DNA of 64,000 nucleotides, taken from the NCBI RefSeq assembly GCF_033110285.1, contig NZ_CP136995.1:2542001-2606000 (forward strand), read 5' to 3'. Source of the DNA: Ottowia sp. SB7-C50. Lineage in GTDB: Bacteria > Pseudomonadota > Gammaproteobacteria > Burkholderiales > Burkholderiaceae_C. The notes beneath the pieces were generated by a model. That model saw only the letters and a program-made list of their open reading frames with translations, did not search any database and was not told the DNA's origin. How positions within the stretch are numbered: the first letter of the stretch is position 1; every line of letters starts with the position of its first letter. Below are positions 52,566-63,400 of this stretch, in pieces. A program made the position numbers and the translations under genes.

Positions 52566-53111
52566 TCAGGCCTTGGCCAGGTCGCGAAACGTCTTGCGGA
52601 ACTTGGCCACCTTGGGCGCCGCCACCGCCATGCAATAGCCCTGGTGCGGGTTCTTCTCGAAGAAGTCCTGATGGTAGTCCTCGGCCGCAAAGTAGTGCTG
52701 CAGCGGCAGCACCTCGGTCACGATGGGGGCGCCAAACAACTTGTCCTGGCTCATCTCGCGGATCAGGTCGTCGGCCACCGCCTTCTGTTCGGGCGTGGTG
52801 AAGTAGATGCCGCTGCGGTACTGCGTGCCCACGTCGTTGCCCTGGCGGTTGAGCGTGGTGGGGTCGTGTGTGACAAACAGGATTTCGAGCAACTGGCGCG
52901 TGCTGACCTGCGCCGGGTCATAGGTCAGCTTGACCACTTCGGCGCAGCCGGTGCGGCCGGTGCAGACCTGCTCGTAGGTGGGCGCGGTTTCCTGGCCGTT
53001 GCTGTAGCCGCTTTCCACGTCCAGCACGCCGCGCACTTCCTTGAAGACGCTTTCGGTGCACCAGAAGCAGCCGCCGGCCAGCACGATGGTTTGTGGGTTG
53101 CTCATGTTCAT
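52566..53111 (-). CDS. msrA: Peptide methionine sulfoxide reductase MsrA
   Basis: A 181-residue enzyme that reduces methionine-S-sulfoxide in damaged proteins. The catalytic motif AGGCFWCTESVF (nucleophile Cys near residue 15) is followed by VESGYSNGQ, GRTGCAEVVKLTYDP, DVGTQYRSGIYF and HYFAAEDYHQDFFEKNP. It lacks an MsrB domain and a signal peptide, so it is cytosolic. It lies next to the LysR regulator on the same strand. Confidence 0.96.
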   Translation of the reverse strand: MNMSNPQTIVLAGGCFWCTESVFKEVRGVLDVESGYSNGQETAPTYEQVCTGRTGCAEVVKLTYDPAQVSTRQLLEILFVTHDPTTLNRQGNDVGTQYRSGIYFTTPEQKAVADDLIREMSQDKLFGAPIVTEVLPLQHYFAAEDYHQDFFEKNPHQGYCMAVAAPKVAKFRKTFRDLAKA

Positions 53112-53129
53112 GACTCCTTGATCGCCATG

Positions 53130-54026
53130 CTACCCAGCTTCCGCGACCTGGCGCACCTGGTCCAGAAACAACCCCAACGCCGGCTGGTCGCGCGCGGGGT
53201 TCCACAGGCAGCGCGTCTCGTAGCGCGGCAGCGCGCCATGCGGGTCTTGCACCGGCACAAAGGCCGCGCCCGACAGACCCGCCTGTTGCAAGGCCGCGGG
53301 CACCAGCGCCACCGCCAGGCCCTGCGCCACCAGCGACACCACGCTCAGCCAGTGCTGCAATTCGTGCAGCGGCTGCGGGTTGAAGCCCGCCGCCTGGCAC
53401 GCGCCCACGATGCGCGCGTGGTAGTCGGGCGACACGGTGCGCGACACCAGCGCCAGCGGCTCGCCCGCCAGCGCGGCCAGCGGCAAGGCGCGCCGCCGCG
53501 CCAGCCGGTGCGACGCCGGCGCGCAGGCGACAAAGGGCTGGCTGGACACCAGCAGCTGCGCCAGCCCGGCCGGCGCGTGCGACACGTGGGCAAAGCCGGC
53601 GTCCAGCCGCGCGTGCTGCAACTCAACCACCTGCGCGCTCGAACTCAATTCGCTCAGGCTGAACTGCAGCCGCGGGTATTGCGCCTGAAAGCGCCGCAGC
53701 ATCTGCGGCAGGCCGCGGTACAGCATGGTGCCGGCAAAGCCGACCGACAGCCGCCCCGCCTGTCCGCTGGCCGCGTCGCGCGCCGCGTGCAGCGCCTGTT
53801 CGGCCTGATCGAGCGCGGCCTGCGCCGCCGGCACCAGCGCCTGGCCGGCCGCCGTCAGCTGCACGCCGCGGCTGTTGCGCAGGAACAGCGGCGCGCCCAC
53901 GTGCGCCTCCAGTTGCTGGATCGCCACCGTCAGCGGCGGCTGGCTGATCGACAGCCGCCGCGCCGCCCGGCCAAAGTGCAATTCAGCCGCCAGGGCCAGG
54001 AAGTAGCGCAGGTGTCGCAGCTCCAT
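53130..54026 (-). CDS. LysR-family transcriptional regulator
   Basis: A 298-residue regulator with the N-terminal winged HTH (MELRHLRYFLALAAELHFGRAARRLSISQPPLTVAIQQLE) and the periplasmic-binding-like effector domain from about residue 90 (GRLSVGFAGTMLYRGLPQML). It is divergent from the glutaryl-CoA dehydrogenase gene with 111 bp between, a typical LysR arrangement, so it probably controls that gene and itself. The effector is unknown; glutarate-related compounds are plausible. Confidence 0.92.
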   Translation of the reverse strand: MELRHLRYFLALAAELHFGRAARRLSISQPPLTVAIQQLEAHVGAPLFLRNSRGVQLTAAGQALVPAAQAALDQAEQALHAARDAASGQAGRLSVGFAGTMLYRGLPQMLRRFQAQYPRLQFSLSELSSSAQVVELQHARLDAGFAHVSHAPAGLAQLLVSSQPFVACAPASHRLARRRALPLAALAGEPLALVSRTVSPDYHARIVGACQAAGFNPQPLHELQHWLSVVSLVAQGLAVALVPAALQQAGLSGAAFVPVQDPHGALPRYETRCLWNPARDQPALGLFLDQVRQVAEAG

Positions 54027-54137
54027 GTATAGCTATTTCATATCGTCAAATCGTTGATTGATATTAGACAGCGAATCATGGCGGCGGCACAATGGTGCGA
54101 TTCCCCATTCAACCCTTACGTACACGGAGACACGCAC

Positions 54138-55325
54138 ATGGCCACCTCGAAAGCCGGCTTCAACTGGGAAGACCCGTTCCTGCTCAGCCAGCAACTGACC
54201 GAAGACGAGCGCCAGGTGCAGGAAGCCGCCCGCGCCTACTGCCAGGAAAAGCTGCTGCCGCGCGTGCAGATGGCCTTCCGCAACGAAACGACCGACGTGT
54301 CCATCTTCCGCGAGATGGGCGAACTGGGCCTGCTGGGCCCCACCATCCCCGAGCAGTACGGCGGCGCTGGCCTCAACTACGTCTGCTACGGCCTCGTGGC
54401 GCGCGAGGTCGAGCGCGTCGACAGCGGCTACCGCAGCATGATGAGCGTGCAAAGCTCGCTGGTCATGGTGCCCATCAACGAATTCGGCACCGAGGCGCAG
54501 AAGCAGAAATACCTGCCCAAGCTGGCCACCGGCGAATGGATCGGCTGCTTTGGCCTGACCGAACCCAACCACGGCAGCGACCCCGGCAGCATGATCACAC
54601 GCGCCAAAAAGGTCGATGGCGGCTATTCATTGAGCGGCGCCAAGATGTGGATCACCAACAGCCCCATCGCCGACGTGTTCGTGGTGTGGGCCAAAGACGA
54701 TGGCGGCCAGATCCGCGGCTTCATTCTTGACAAAGGCATGAAGGGCCTGAGCGCCCCCGCCGTGCACGGCAAGGTCGGCCTGCGCGCTTCCATCACGGGC
54801 GAGATCGTGATGGACGAAGTGTTCTGCCCCGAAGAAAACGCCTTCCCCGACGTGCGCGGCCTGAAAGGCCCGTTCACCTGCCTGAACAGCGCGCGCTACG
54901 GCATCGCCTGGGGCGCGCTGGGCGCGGCCGAAGACTGCTACACCCGCGCGCGCCAGTACACGCTGGACCGCATCCAGTTCGGCCGCCCGCTGGCCGCCAA
55001 CCAGCTCATCCAGAAAAAGCTGGCCGACATGCTGACCGACATCAGCCTGGGCCTGCAAGGCTGCCTGCGCCTGGGCCGCATGAAGGACGAGGGCATCGCC
55101 CCGGTCGAACTGACGTCGATCCTCAAACGCAACAGCTGCGGCAAAGCCCTCGACATCGCCCGCCAGGCACGCGACATGATGGGCGGCAACGGCATCAGCG
55201 ACGAATTCGGCGTGGCGCGCCACCTGGTCAACCTGGAGGTGGTGAACACCTATGAGGGGACGCATGACGTGCATGCGTTGATTCTGGGCAGGGCGATTAC
55301 GGGGATTGCGGCGTTTGCGAATTGA
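54138..55325 (+). CDS. gcdH: Glutaryl-CoA dehydrogenase
   Basis: A 395-residue FAD acyl-CoA dehydrogenase of the glutaryl-CoA group, oxidising and decarboxylating glutaryl-CoA to crotonyl-CoA in lysine, tryptophan and glutarate breakdown. [18 protein letters not shown] binds FAD and substrate, [16 protein letters not shown] follows, and the catalytic Glu is in [20 protein letters not shown] (about residue 375). Ser/Arg features such as [12 protein letters not shown] fit the glutaryl-CoA subgroup. The chosen ATG is preceded by GGAGA; an upstream start adds a poor leader. Divergent from a LysR gene. Confidence 0.93.
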   Translation: MATSKAGFNWEDPFLLSQQLTEDERQVQEAARAYCQEKLLPRVQMAFRNETTDVSIFREMGELGLLGPTIPEQYGGAGLNYVCYGLVAREVERVDSGYRSMMSVQSSLVMVPINEFGTEAQKQKYLPKLATGEWIGCFGLTEPNHGSDPGSMITRAKKVDGGYSLSGAKMWITNSPIADVFVVWAKDDGGQIRGFILDKGMKGLSAPAVHGKVGLRASITGEIVMDEVFCPEENAFPDVRGLKGPFTCLNSARYGIAWGALGAAEDCYTRARQYTLDRIQFGRPLAANQLIQKKLADMLTDISLGLQGCLRLGRMKDEGIAPVELTSILKRNSCGKALDIARQARDMMGGNGISDEFGVARHLVNLEVVNTYEGTHDVHALILGRAITGIAAFAN

Positions 55326-55430
55326 GTCGGACAGCTTTCCCTAGGGAAAAGATCTGCGAACGTTTGTTTTATTGATCTGCAGTTAACGTAAGGGTAACCG
55401 GCGACTGGCGCCAGGAACTCGCCCGGCGCG

Positions 55431-55450
55431 CGGACGCCGCACGGCGTCCG
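55431..55450. other. Hairpin after gcdH
   Basis: CGGACGCC and GGCGTCCG arms separated by GCAC form a strong stem about 105 bp after the gcdH stop. There is no T run, so terminator function is doubtful. Confidence 0.35.
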
Positions 55451-55475
55451 TGTTGACCGACCAAGTTAGGATGCT

Positions 55476-56030
55476 TCACCACTGCGCCTGCGCGATTTGA
55501 CGATAGTCCCTCAGTGCCATACCGATCAGCCTCTGCGCCTCCTCAGCGCTCTCCGCAATGCTGTTCAAGTCTGCCAAGGTTTCATGATCAAAAGTCGTCG
55601 CTACGGCACCCTTCTTGGTCTTGGTCTTCATCCTTGTCATGGTGCCTTCGGGCGCCACGTAACCAGAACCGAGAAACCAGTGGCTATGCACCACTTGGTT
55701 CCGCCGCTCCTCGACCTCTCCAGCCATCTTCAGTCCCTTCTCGAGCAAGTCTGCTGTTTCGGCGAATAGCTGGTTAAGACATACTTCAGATTCAGGCTTC
55801 ACCGGCACGATTTTTTGCAGCGTGAAAACCCCTGGTAGAGCGGCTGCAAGGCGGACTGTCACTCTAAATGGGAGTTCTGCGACCATCGCATACGTGAGCT
55901 GCCCTCCCGGCGTTTCCAATTGATTGTTCATCAATAGCGTCAACTCACTTTTCAACGTCGCTTCCAAGCTTTGAAACGCGACAATCATCCTGCCAATTGC
56001 CAAGCAATGAGCGTCGTGGGTAGAGCCCAT
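55476..56030 (-). CDS. Unknown protein with HEPN-like Arg-x4-His motif
   Basis: A 184-residue helical protein. Helices include IGRMIVAFQSLEATLKSELTLLMN and AETADLLEKGLKMAGEVEERRNQVVHSHW. The last contains R-N-Q-V-V-H, matching the R-x4-H signature of HEPN domains, often RNases in toxin or defence systems. No partner antitoxin (for example MNT) lies beside it. The gene and its flanks are clearly AT-richer than the surroundings, which suggests acquired DNA. The HEPN call is tentative. Confidence 0.55.
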   Translation of the reverse strand: MGSTHDAHCLAIGRMIVAFQSLEATLKSELTLLMNNQLETPGGQLTYAMVAELPFRVTVRLAAALPGVFTLQKIVPVKPESEVCLNQLFAETADLLEKGLKMAGEVEERRNQVVHSHWFLGSGYVAPEGTMTRMKTKTKKGAVATTFDHETLADLNSIAESAEEAQRLIGMALRDYRQIAQAQW

Positions 56031-56232
56031 AGGGCGTTTCGTGCGACCTAAATTGGTTTATCTAGCATAAACGCGAGATAACTAGAAGCACTGCACGATC
56101 GACAAAAACGACGAATCTCGTTGAGGAAGCTCGCTCAGGAAATTCACGCTGTCTTATCGGATGTCCGCACAGTTTGACGAGCATTCCGTTATGCAGCCGG
56201 ATAGTCGACAGTACACCTAAAGGGCAACTGCG
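56031..56232. other. AT-richer non-coding gap
   Basis: About 200 bp with no gene, RNA or repeat that I can support. Lower GC matches the adjoining unknown gene, so it may belong to the same transferred patch and hold its promoter. Confidence 0.4.
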
Positions 56233-56703
<471 letters not shown>

Positions 56704-56740
56704 GCCGAGCATTGTGGCGCGGGCGGCGACAATGCCGCGC

Positions 56741-57790
56741 ATGTCCGCAACGCCACACCCTTTTGACACCCTGACGCCCGACTTCGTGATGGACGCGCTG
56801 GCCAGCGTCGACCTGGTGGGCGATGGCCGGCTGATGGCGCTGAATTCGTACGAGAACCGCGTCTACCTCGCGCACCTGGAGCCTGGCACGCCGCTGGCCG
56901 ACGCGCACGCGGCGGTGGTGCTCAAGTTCTACCGGCCCGGCCGCTGGAGCGCGGCGCAGATCGAGGAAGAACACGCCTTCGCACACGAGCTGATGGCGGC
57001 GGAGGTGCCGGTGGTGGGGCCGCTGGTGCTGGACGGGCGCACGCTGCATGCGCACGACGGCGCACTGTTTTCCGTCAGCCCGCGGCGCGGCGGGCGCACG
57101 CCCGAGCTGAGCGACGGCGAGACGCTGGAATGGATCGGCCGCTTCATCGCGCGGCTGCACACGGTGGGTGTGCGGCGCGGGTTTGCGCAGCGGCCGGCGG
57201 TGGACGTGGCCAGCTACGGCACGGAGCCGCGCGACTGGCTGCTGGCACACGGCGCGCTGCCGCTGGAGGTGGAGCGTGCGTGGGCCGACATCAGCCAGCA
57301 AGCTATCGATTGCATAGCTGACTGCGCTGATTGGACAAGCGCTGGAGGCCAAAAACCTTCTGAATCCGGCGCGGTGGCCACGTTGCGCCTGCACGCCGAC
57401 TGCCACCCCGGCAACATCCTGTGGACGCCGGCCGACCAGCCCGGCGGCGGGCCGCATTTTGTCGACCTGGACGACTGCCGCAGCGGGCCGGCGGTGCAGG
57501 ATTTGTGGATGCTGCTGCCCGGCGAACGCGCCGAGCGCCAGCGCGCGCTGGTGGCGCTGCTGGACGGCTACGAGCAGATGCGCGAATTCGACCGCCGCGA
57601 GCTGGCGCTGATCGAACCGCTGCGCACGCTGCGCCTGATCCACTACAGCGCCTGGGTCGCGCGGCGCTGGGACGACCCGGCGTTTCCGGCGGCGTTTCCG
57701 GACTTCGGCACGCCGGACTACTGGCGCGGGCAGATCGACACGCTGGTCGACCAGATCGAAGCCATGCAGGCACCGCCGCTGGTGGCTTGA
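56741..57790 (+). CDS. srkA: SrkA-type Ser/Thr stress-response kinase
   Basis: A 349-residue aminoglycoside-phosphotransferase-fold kinase (YihE/SrkA group), proposed to protect cells from stress-induced death. LNSYENRVYLAHLEPG forms the nucleotide loop, VVLKFYRPGRW holds the ATP Lys, HADCHPGNILW (about residue 220) is the catalytic loop and FVDLDDCRSGPAVQDLW holds the metal-binding Asp. A family 1 repeat is inserted in frame just before the catalytic loop and adds about 22 residues (QAIDCIADCADWTSAGGQKP). An ATG 9 nt upstream is also possible. Confidence 0.9.
   Translation: MSATPHPFDTLTPDFVMDALASVDLVGDGRLMALNSYENRVYLAHLEPGTPLADAHAAVVLKFYRPGRWSAAQIEEEHAFAHELMAAEVPVVGPLVLDGRTLHAHDGALFSVSPRRGGRTPELSDGETLEWIGRFIARLHTVGVRRGFAQRPAVDVASYGTEPRDWLLAHGALPLEVERAWADISQQAIDCIADCADWTSAGGQKPSESGAVATLRLHADCHPGNILWTPADQPGGGPHFVDLDDCRSGPAVQDLWMLLPGERAERQRALVALLDGYEQMREFDRRELALIEPLRTLRLIHYSAWVARRWDDPAFPAAFPDFGTPDYWRGQIDTLVDQIEAMQAPPLVA
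57297..57362 (+). repeat. Dispersed short repeat, family 1, inside a coding region (copy 10)
   Basis: GCTATCGATTGCATAGCTGACTGCGCTGATTGGACAAGCGCTGGAGGCCAAAAACC lies within the kinase gene and is translated in frame without a stop. Confidence 0.75.
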
Positions 57791-57871
57791 GCGCCGCGTC
57801 GGCCGCGCACCCCGCCGGCCCCGCCCCTTTCAGGGCCACCGACCTTGACGACGCCCACCCGACTGCTTATA

Positions 57872-57893
57872 TTACTAACCAGTCAGTCAGTAA
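57872..57893. promoter_or_regulatory. TetR-type operator overlapping its gene start
   Basis: TTACTAACCAGTCAGTCAGTAA is an imperfect palindrome with ACT/AGT half-sites spaced as in TetR-family operators. Its last base is the A of the regulator's ATG, so binding should block the regulator's own expression and perhaps that of the downstream pump genes. Confidence 0.65.
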
Positions 57894-58543
57894 TGGATAC
57901 GATCACGCCCCCGCCCCCCGCCACGCCCGGCAAGCGCGCGCGCCGCAAGGAAGCCCGGCCCGGCGAGCTGCTGGAAGCCGCGCTGGCGCTGTTTGTCGAA
58001 AAAGGCTACGCCGCCACGCGGGTGGAGGAAGTCGCCGCGCGCGCGGGGGTTTCCAAGGGCACGCTGTTTCTGTACTTTCCCAGCAAGGAAGCGCTGTTCA
58101 AGGCCGTGGTGCATGAAAACGCCAGCCGGCACCTGCAGGACGCCTTCCGCGAAGTGGCCGGCTACACCGGCAGCAGCGCCGAGCTGCTGCGCGAGGTGAT
58201 CCACCGCTGGTGGAGCCAGTACGGCGGCACGCCCGCCGCCGGCCTGACCAAGCTGCTGATGAGCGAAGCGGCCAACTTTCCCGACCTGGCGCAGTATTAC
58301 CAGGACGAAGTCGTGCGCCCCAGCCACGAACTGCTGCGCCTGATCGTGCAGCGCGGGGTGGAGCGCGGCGAATGGCGTCCGGTGGACCTGACGCTGGCCG
58401 CGCAGCTGATCGTGGCACCGCTGGTGCAGATGGTGACCTGGCGCTTTTCGATGGCGCCGATCTGCCCCGCGGCGCTGATGCCCGAGCCCATGGCCCTGCT
58501 GGACATGCACGCCGACATGGTGGTGCGCGGACTGAAGCGATGA
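57893..58543 (+). CDS. TetR-family regulator of an RND efflux system
   Basis: A 216-residue regulator: the N-terminal HTH (GELLEAALALFVEKGYAATRVEEVAARAGVSKGTLFLYFPSKEALF) is TetR-type, and the C-terminal ligand domain resembles the TetR_C regions of AcrR/BpeR-like efflux repressors. It lies 146 bp upstream of the adaptor gene on the same strand. A run of six C in the first codons (TPPPPAT) keeps frame. The ligand is unknown. Confidence 0.92.
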   Translation: MDTITPPPPATPGKRARRKEARPGELLEAALALFVEKGYAATRVEEVAARAGVSKGTLFLYFPSKEALFKAVVHENASRHLQDAFREVAGYTGSSAELLREVIHRWWSQYGGTPAAGLTKLLMSEAANFPDLAQYYQDEVVRPSHELLRLIVQRGVERGEWRPVDLTLAAQLIVAPLVQMVTWRFSMAPICPAALMPEPMALLDMHADMVVRGLKR

Positions 58544-58689
58544 CGCTGCCGAGCCGCTGTGCGCCGTGCGGCGCGGCCCGCCGATGTCTGCAAGCCTGCG
58601 GCGCCAGCGGCGGGTGGGCGGGCAGCGCTTTCCGATACGCTCCGTTCTTTGCGTCGGCGGCAGCGCTCTGCCAGAATTGATTCCTATCC

Positions 58690-59856
58690 ATGAGTTCCAC
58701 CACCCGCCGCACGCTGACCGTCGTCCTGGTGCTGCTGGCGCTGGCTGCCGCCGTTGCGCTGGGCTGGCGCGGCTACAGCGCTCGCCAGGCCGCCAAGCAG
58801 GCGCAGATTGCACCCACCAAAGACCCCGTCATTGAGCTGGGCGCCATCGACCTGGCCACCGCGCAGGTGCGCGAGCTGACCAGCGGGCTGCCCATTACCG
58901 GCTCGTTGAAGGCGGTGAACACCGCCGTCGTCAAGGCGCGCGTGCCGGGTGAACTGCAAGGCCTGACGGTGCGCGAAGGCGACACCGTGCAGGCCGGCCA
59001 GGTGATCGCCCGCGTCGAAGCCACCGAATACGCCGAACGCCTGCGCCAGGCCCAGCAGCAGGCCGACGCCGCGCGCGCGCAGGTCGACATCGCCCAGCGC
59101 CAATACGACAACAACGCCGCGCTGGTCAACCAGGGCTTCATCTCCAGGACGGCGCTCGACAACTCGCTGGCCAGCCTGAACACCGCCCGCGCCAACCTGC
59201 GCGCGGCCCAGCACGGCGCCGAAGTCGTGCGCAAGTCGCTGTCCGACACGGTGCTGCGCGCGCCGATTGCAGGGCAGATCTCGCAGCGCCTGGCCCAGCC
59301 CGGCGAACGCGTGGCGCCCGAGGCGCGCATCGTCGAAATCGTCGACCTGAGTCGGCTGGAGTTGGAAGTCGCCCTGAGCCCCGCCGACGCCGGCGCAGTG
59401 CGCGTCGGCCAGCCCGCGTCGCTCACCATCGAAGGCGTACCGCAGCCCGTGAACGCCAGCGTGGCGCGCATCAACCCCAGCGCCCAGGCCGGCAGCCGCA
59501 GCGTGCTGGTCTACCTGAGCGTGGCTACCCAGCCCGGCCTGCGCCAGGGCCTGTTCGCACAAGGCCAGCTGGCCACCGAAACCCAGCGCGCCCTGGCCGT
59601 GCCGCTGAACGCCGTGCGCACCGACAAGCCACTGCCCTACATCCAGGTGGTCGACAACGGCCGCATCGCGCACCGCACCGTGCAGATGGGCGCGCGCGGC
59701 GAAGTCGACGGCGAAACCTGGGTGGCCGTGCAAGGCGTGACCGACGGCGCGCGCGTGCTGCGCGGTGCCGCCGGCGTGCTGCGCGAAGGCACCCAAGTCA
59801 AGCTGGCCAGCCCCGCCGCGCCCGCCAGTGCGGCGCAGAACGGCGCGCGGCCATGA
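58690..59856 (+). CDS. RND efflux periplasmic adaptor (membrane fusion protein)
   Basis: A 388-residue adaptor anchored by an N-terminal membrane segment (about residues 9-26, LTVVLVLLALAAAVALGW). The lipoyl halves (KARVPGELQGLTVREGDTVQAGQVI and TVLRAPIAGQISQRLAQPGERV) flank a coiled-coil hairpin, and beta-barrel and proximal domains follow. It would connect the inner-membrane pump to an outer-membrane channel. It is followed by the pump gene after 621 bp of repeat-rich sequence. Confidence 0.93.
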   Translation: MSSTTRRTLTVVLVLLALAAAVALGWRGYSARQAAKQAQIAPTKDPVIELGAIDLATAQVRELTSGLPITGSLKAVNTAVVKARVPGELQGLTVREGDTVQAGQVIARVEATEYAERLRQAQQQADAARAQVDIAQRQYDNNAALVNQGFISRTALDNSLASLNTARANLRAAQHGAEVVRKSLSDTVLRAPIAGQISQRLAQPGERVAPEARIVEIVDLSRLELEVALSPADAGAVRVGQPASLTIEGVPQPVNASVARINPSAQAGSRSVLVYLSVATQPGLRQGLFAQGQLATETQRALAVPLNAVRTDKPLPYIQVVDNGRIAHRTVQMGARGEVDGETWVAVQGVTDGARVLRGAAGVLREGTQVKLASPAAPASAAQNGARP

Positions 59857-60477
59857 ACCTGCCGGTGATGGCATTGGGCGGTGGGTGGGCGTCGGCCGTA
59901 GGGCGGGCACTGGTGCCCGCGTGGACGTCCAAGGCGGGCACCAGTGCCCGCCCCGCGGCTTGGTCATCAAAGCGCAGGCAGCGATGCTTTTTGAATTGGG
60001 CCGCCCTCACCCCTGCCCTCTCCCAGAGGGAGAGAGAGCAAAGACCACCGCGCGAAGCAGCGGCGCCGATCCATTCAGGGCCGAGCGCAGCGATGGCCCG
60101 AGCGGATTTCAACTCCCCTCTGGCCGTGCCGAGAAGCGCAGGGCGTGGGGCGGGCGCGCAGCGAAGCATGCGCGCTTCGTGCTCTGACTCGCTGCGGCTG
60201 TCTGAGCGCAGCGCGAAGCGCGAAGCGAGTTCCGCAGCGCCGCCCCGCGACCGAGCATCGCAGGTTGCCCCGCAGGGGACACGGCCAGTGGGGCCGCCTT
60301 TTCTTTGGTTACTTTCTTTTGGCGGAGCAAAAGAAAGTGACTGCGCCGCCGGGCGCACATCCCGGCCGACAGCGCCGCCAACGCCCACACACGCTACCAC
60401 TTTAATAGCTATCAGCGCTCACCCATCAAGCGCTAGCACCCGAATTAGCTTGAAGCTCCAAGCCGCCTGACCCTACC
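59857..60477. other. Repeat-rich gap between adaptor and pump genes
   Basis: No supported gene. It contains GGGCACTGGTGCCCGC and its near-copy GCGGGCACCAGTGCCCGC (about 59905-59955), a CTCACCCCTGCCCTCTCCCAGAGGGAGAG segment (about 60007), a segment with TTTTCTTTGGTTACTTTCTTTTGG and AAAAGAAAGTGACT (about 60300-60345), and a family 1 repeat. These are common dispersed intergenic repeats. The gap is unusually long for an adaptor-pump pair. Confidence 0.6.
60411..60452 (+). repeat. Dispersed short repeat, family 1 (copy 11)
   Basis: ATAGCTATCAGCGCTCACCCATCAAGCGCTAGCACCC copy, about 25 bp before the pump gene start. Confidence 0.65.
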
Positions 60478-63400
60478 ATGTGGTTCACCAAAGTCAGCCT
60501 GCACAACCCGGTGTTCGCCACCATGGTGATGCTCGCCTTCGTGGTGCTCGGCCTGTTCTCGCTGCAGCGCCTGCAGGTCGACCAGTTCCCCAACATCGAC
60601 TTCCCCGTCGTCGTCGTCACCACCGACTACCCCGGCGCCTCGCCCGCCATCGTCGAAAGCGAAGTCACCAAGAAGATCGAGGAAGCCGTCAACTCCATTG
60701 CCGGCATCAACGCCCTCACCTCGCGCAGCTACGAGGGCATGTCCCTCGTCATCATCGAATTTCAGCTGCACATCAACGGCCGCAAGGCCGCCGACGACGT
60801 GCGCGAAAAAATCGGCCAGGTGCGCCCGCTGCTGCGCGACGAAGTCAAGGAGCCGCGCGTGCTGCGCTTTGACCCGTCCAGCCGCGCCATCTGGTCGCTG
60901 GCGGTGCTGCCCGACGAGCGGCCGGGGCAAAAGCCGCTGTCCGCCACCGAACTCACCAACTGGACCGACCAGGTGCTGAAAAAGCGCCTGGAAAACGTGC
61001 GCGGCGTCGGCGCCGTCAACCTGGTGGGCGGGTCCAAGCGCGAGATTCACCTCTACCTGCAGCCGCAGGCGCTCGAAGCGCTGGGCGTGACGCCCGACCA
61101 GGTCATGCAGGCCGTGCGCGGCGAAAACCAGGACCAGCCGCTCGGCCCCGTGCGCACCCGCGCGCAGGAACTGACGGTGCAGCTCGAAGGCCGCGTGGAG
61201 CGGCCCGAGGACTTTGGCCGCATCATCGTTGCCCGCCGCGGAGGCTCGCCCATCTACCTGAACCAGGTCGCCACCGTGCAGGACGGCGCGCAGGAGCAGG
61301 AATCGCTGGCGCTGTACAACGGCCAGCGCACGCTGCTGGTCAGCGTGCAGAAGGCGCAGGACGAAAACACCATCCAGGTCGTCGACGGGCTGAACCAGGC
61401 CATCACCGCGCTGCGGGCCGAGTTGCCGCCCGGCGTCCGGCTGGAGCCTGTGACCGATCTGTCGCGCCCGATCCGCGTGGCGGTCACCAACGTGCGGCAG
61501 ACGCTGTTCGAAGGCGCCATCCTCACGGTGCTGATCGTGTTCCTGTTCCTCAATTCGTGGCGCAGCACGGTCATCACGGGGCTGACGCTGCCGATCTCGA
61601 TCATCGGCACCTTCTTCTTCATGCAGCTGTTCGGCTTCACGGTGAACATGATCACGCTGATGGCGCTCAGCCTCTGCGTGGGGCTGCTGATCGACGATGC
61701 CATCGTGGTGCGCGAGAACATCGTGCGGCACGCGCAGATGGGCAAGAGCAGCTTCGCCGCCGCCATGGAAGGCACGCAGGAAATCGGCCTGGCGGTGCTG
61801 GCCACCACGCTGTCGATCGTGGCGGTGTTCCTGCCCATCGGCTTCATGGAAGGCATCATCGGCAAGTTCTTCCACGAATTCGGCCTGACCATCGTGGCGG
61901 CGGTGCTGATCTCGATGTTTGTCAGCTTCACGCTCGACCCGATGCTGTCGTCGGTGTGGCACGACCCGAGCGTGCACGCCCACGGCCGGCCCGCCGGCCC
62001 GCCCGTCACCCTGTACGACAAGACCATCGGCCGCGTCACCGACTGGTTTGACCGCGCGACCGACCGCATGGCCGAAGGCTACCAGCGCATCCTGCGCTGG
62101 GCGCTGGCGCACAAGCTGCTGACGCTGCTGATCGCGGGCGCGATCTTCGCGCTGAGCGTGGCGATGGTGCGGCTGCTGGGCACCGAATTTGTGCCGCAGG
62201 CCGATTTCTCGGAGACCAACGTCGCCTTCTACACGCCGCAGGGCTCGTCGCTGCAAGCCACCGAAGCCAAGGCGCGGCAGGTCGACGCCGTGATCCGCAG
62301 CTTCCCCGAAGTGCGCTACACGGTGACCACCATCAACAGCGGCAACGCCACCGGCAAGACCAACGCCAGCCTGTACATCCGCCTGGTTGACCGGCACGCC
62401 CGCACGCGCGATGCGCAGCAACTGGCGTCCGCCATGCGCGAGCGGCTGCGCGCGGTGCCGGGCATCACCGTCACGCAGGCCGGGCTGCTGGAGCCGGTGG
62501 GCGGCCAGAAGCAGATCGAGTTTTCGCTGCAGGGGCCGGACCAGACCGAGCTGGAGCGGCTGGCCCGCCCGCTGATGGCGGACCTGCGCGCCATCCCCGG
62601 CCTGGTCGACCTGGATTCGAGCAGCAAGCCCGACAAGCCGACGCTGGAAGTGCACGTGCGGCGCGAGGCGGCCTCTGAACTGGGCCTGTCGACCGCGCAG
62701 ATCGCCGCACCGCTGCGCACGCTGGTGGCCGGCACCACGGTGGGCAACTGGCGCGCGCCGGACGACCAGACCTACGACGTCATCGTGCGGCTGGCGCCCG
62801 AATCGCGCACCACGCTGGCCGACCTGGAAAGACTGCCGCTGACCGCCGGCGCCAACGCCGACGGCACGCCGCGCATCGTGCGGCTGAACCAGGTGGCCAC
62901 GCTGACCGAGGCCACCGGCACCAACCAGATCAACCGCCGCGCCATGCTGCGCGAGATCCAGATCACCGCCAACGTGCAGGGCCGCACCTCGGGCGAGGTA
63001 TCCGGCGACATCCGCACGCTGCTCGACAAGGTGACCTTTCCGCCCGGCTACGGCTTCACCTTCGGCGGCGCCACCAAGAACATGCAGGAGTCGTTCACCT
63101 ACGCGCTGCAGGCGCTGGCCATGGCGATCATCTTCATCTACATGATCCTGGCCAGCCAGTTCAAGAGCTTTTTGCAGCCCATGGCGCTGATGACCTCGTT
63201 GCCGCTCACGCTGATCGGCGTGGTGCTGGCGCTGCTGATGTTCGGCAGCAGCATGTCGATGTTCTCGATCATCGGCATCGTCATGCTGATGGGCCTGGTG
63301 ACCAAGAACGCCATCCTGCTGGTCGACTTTGCCATCCGCGCGCGCGAAGGCCGCGCCGGCGAAACCGGCCACAGCGAGCCGCTGGCGCGCGAACCGGCCC

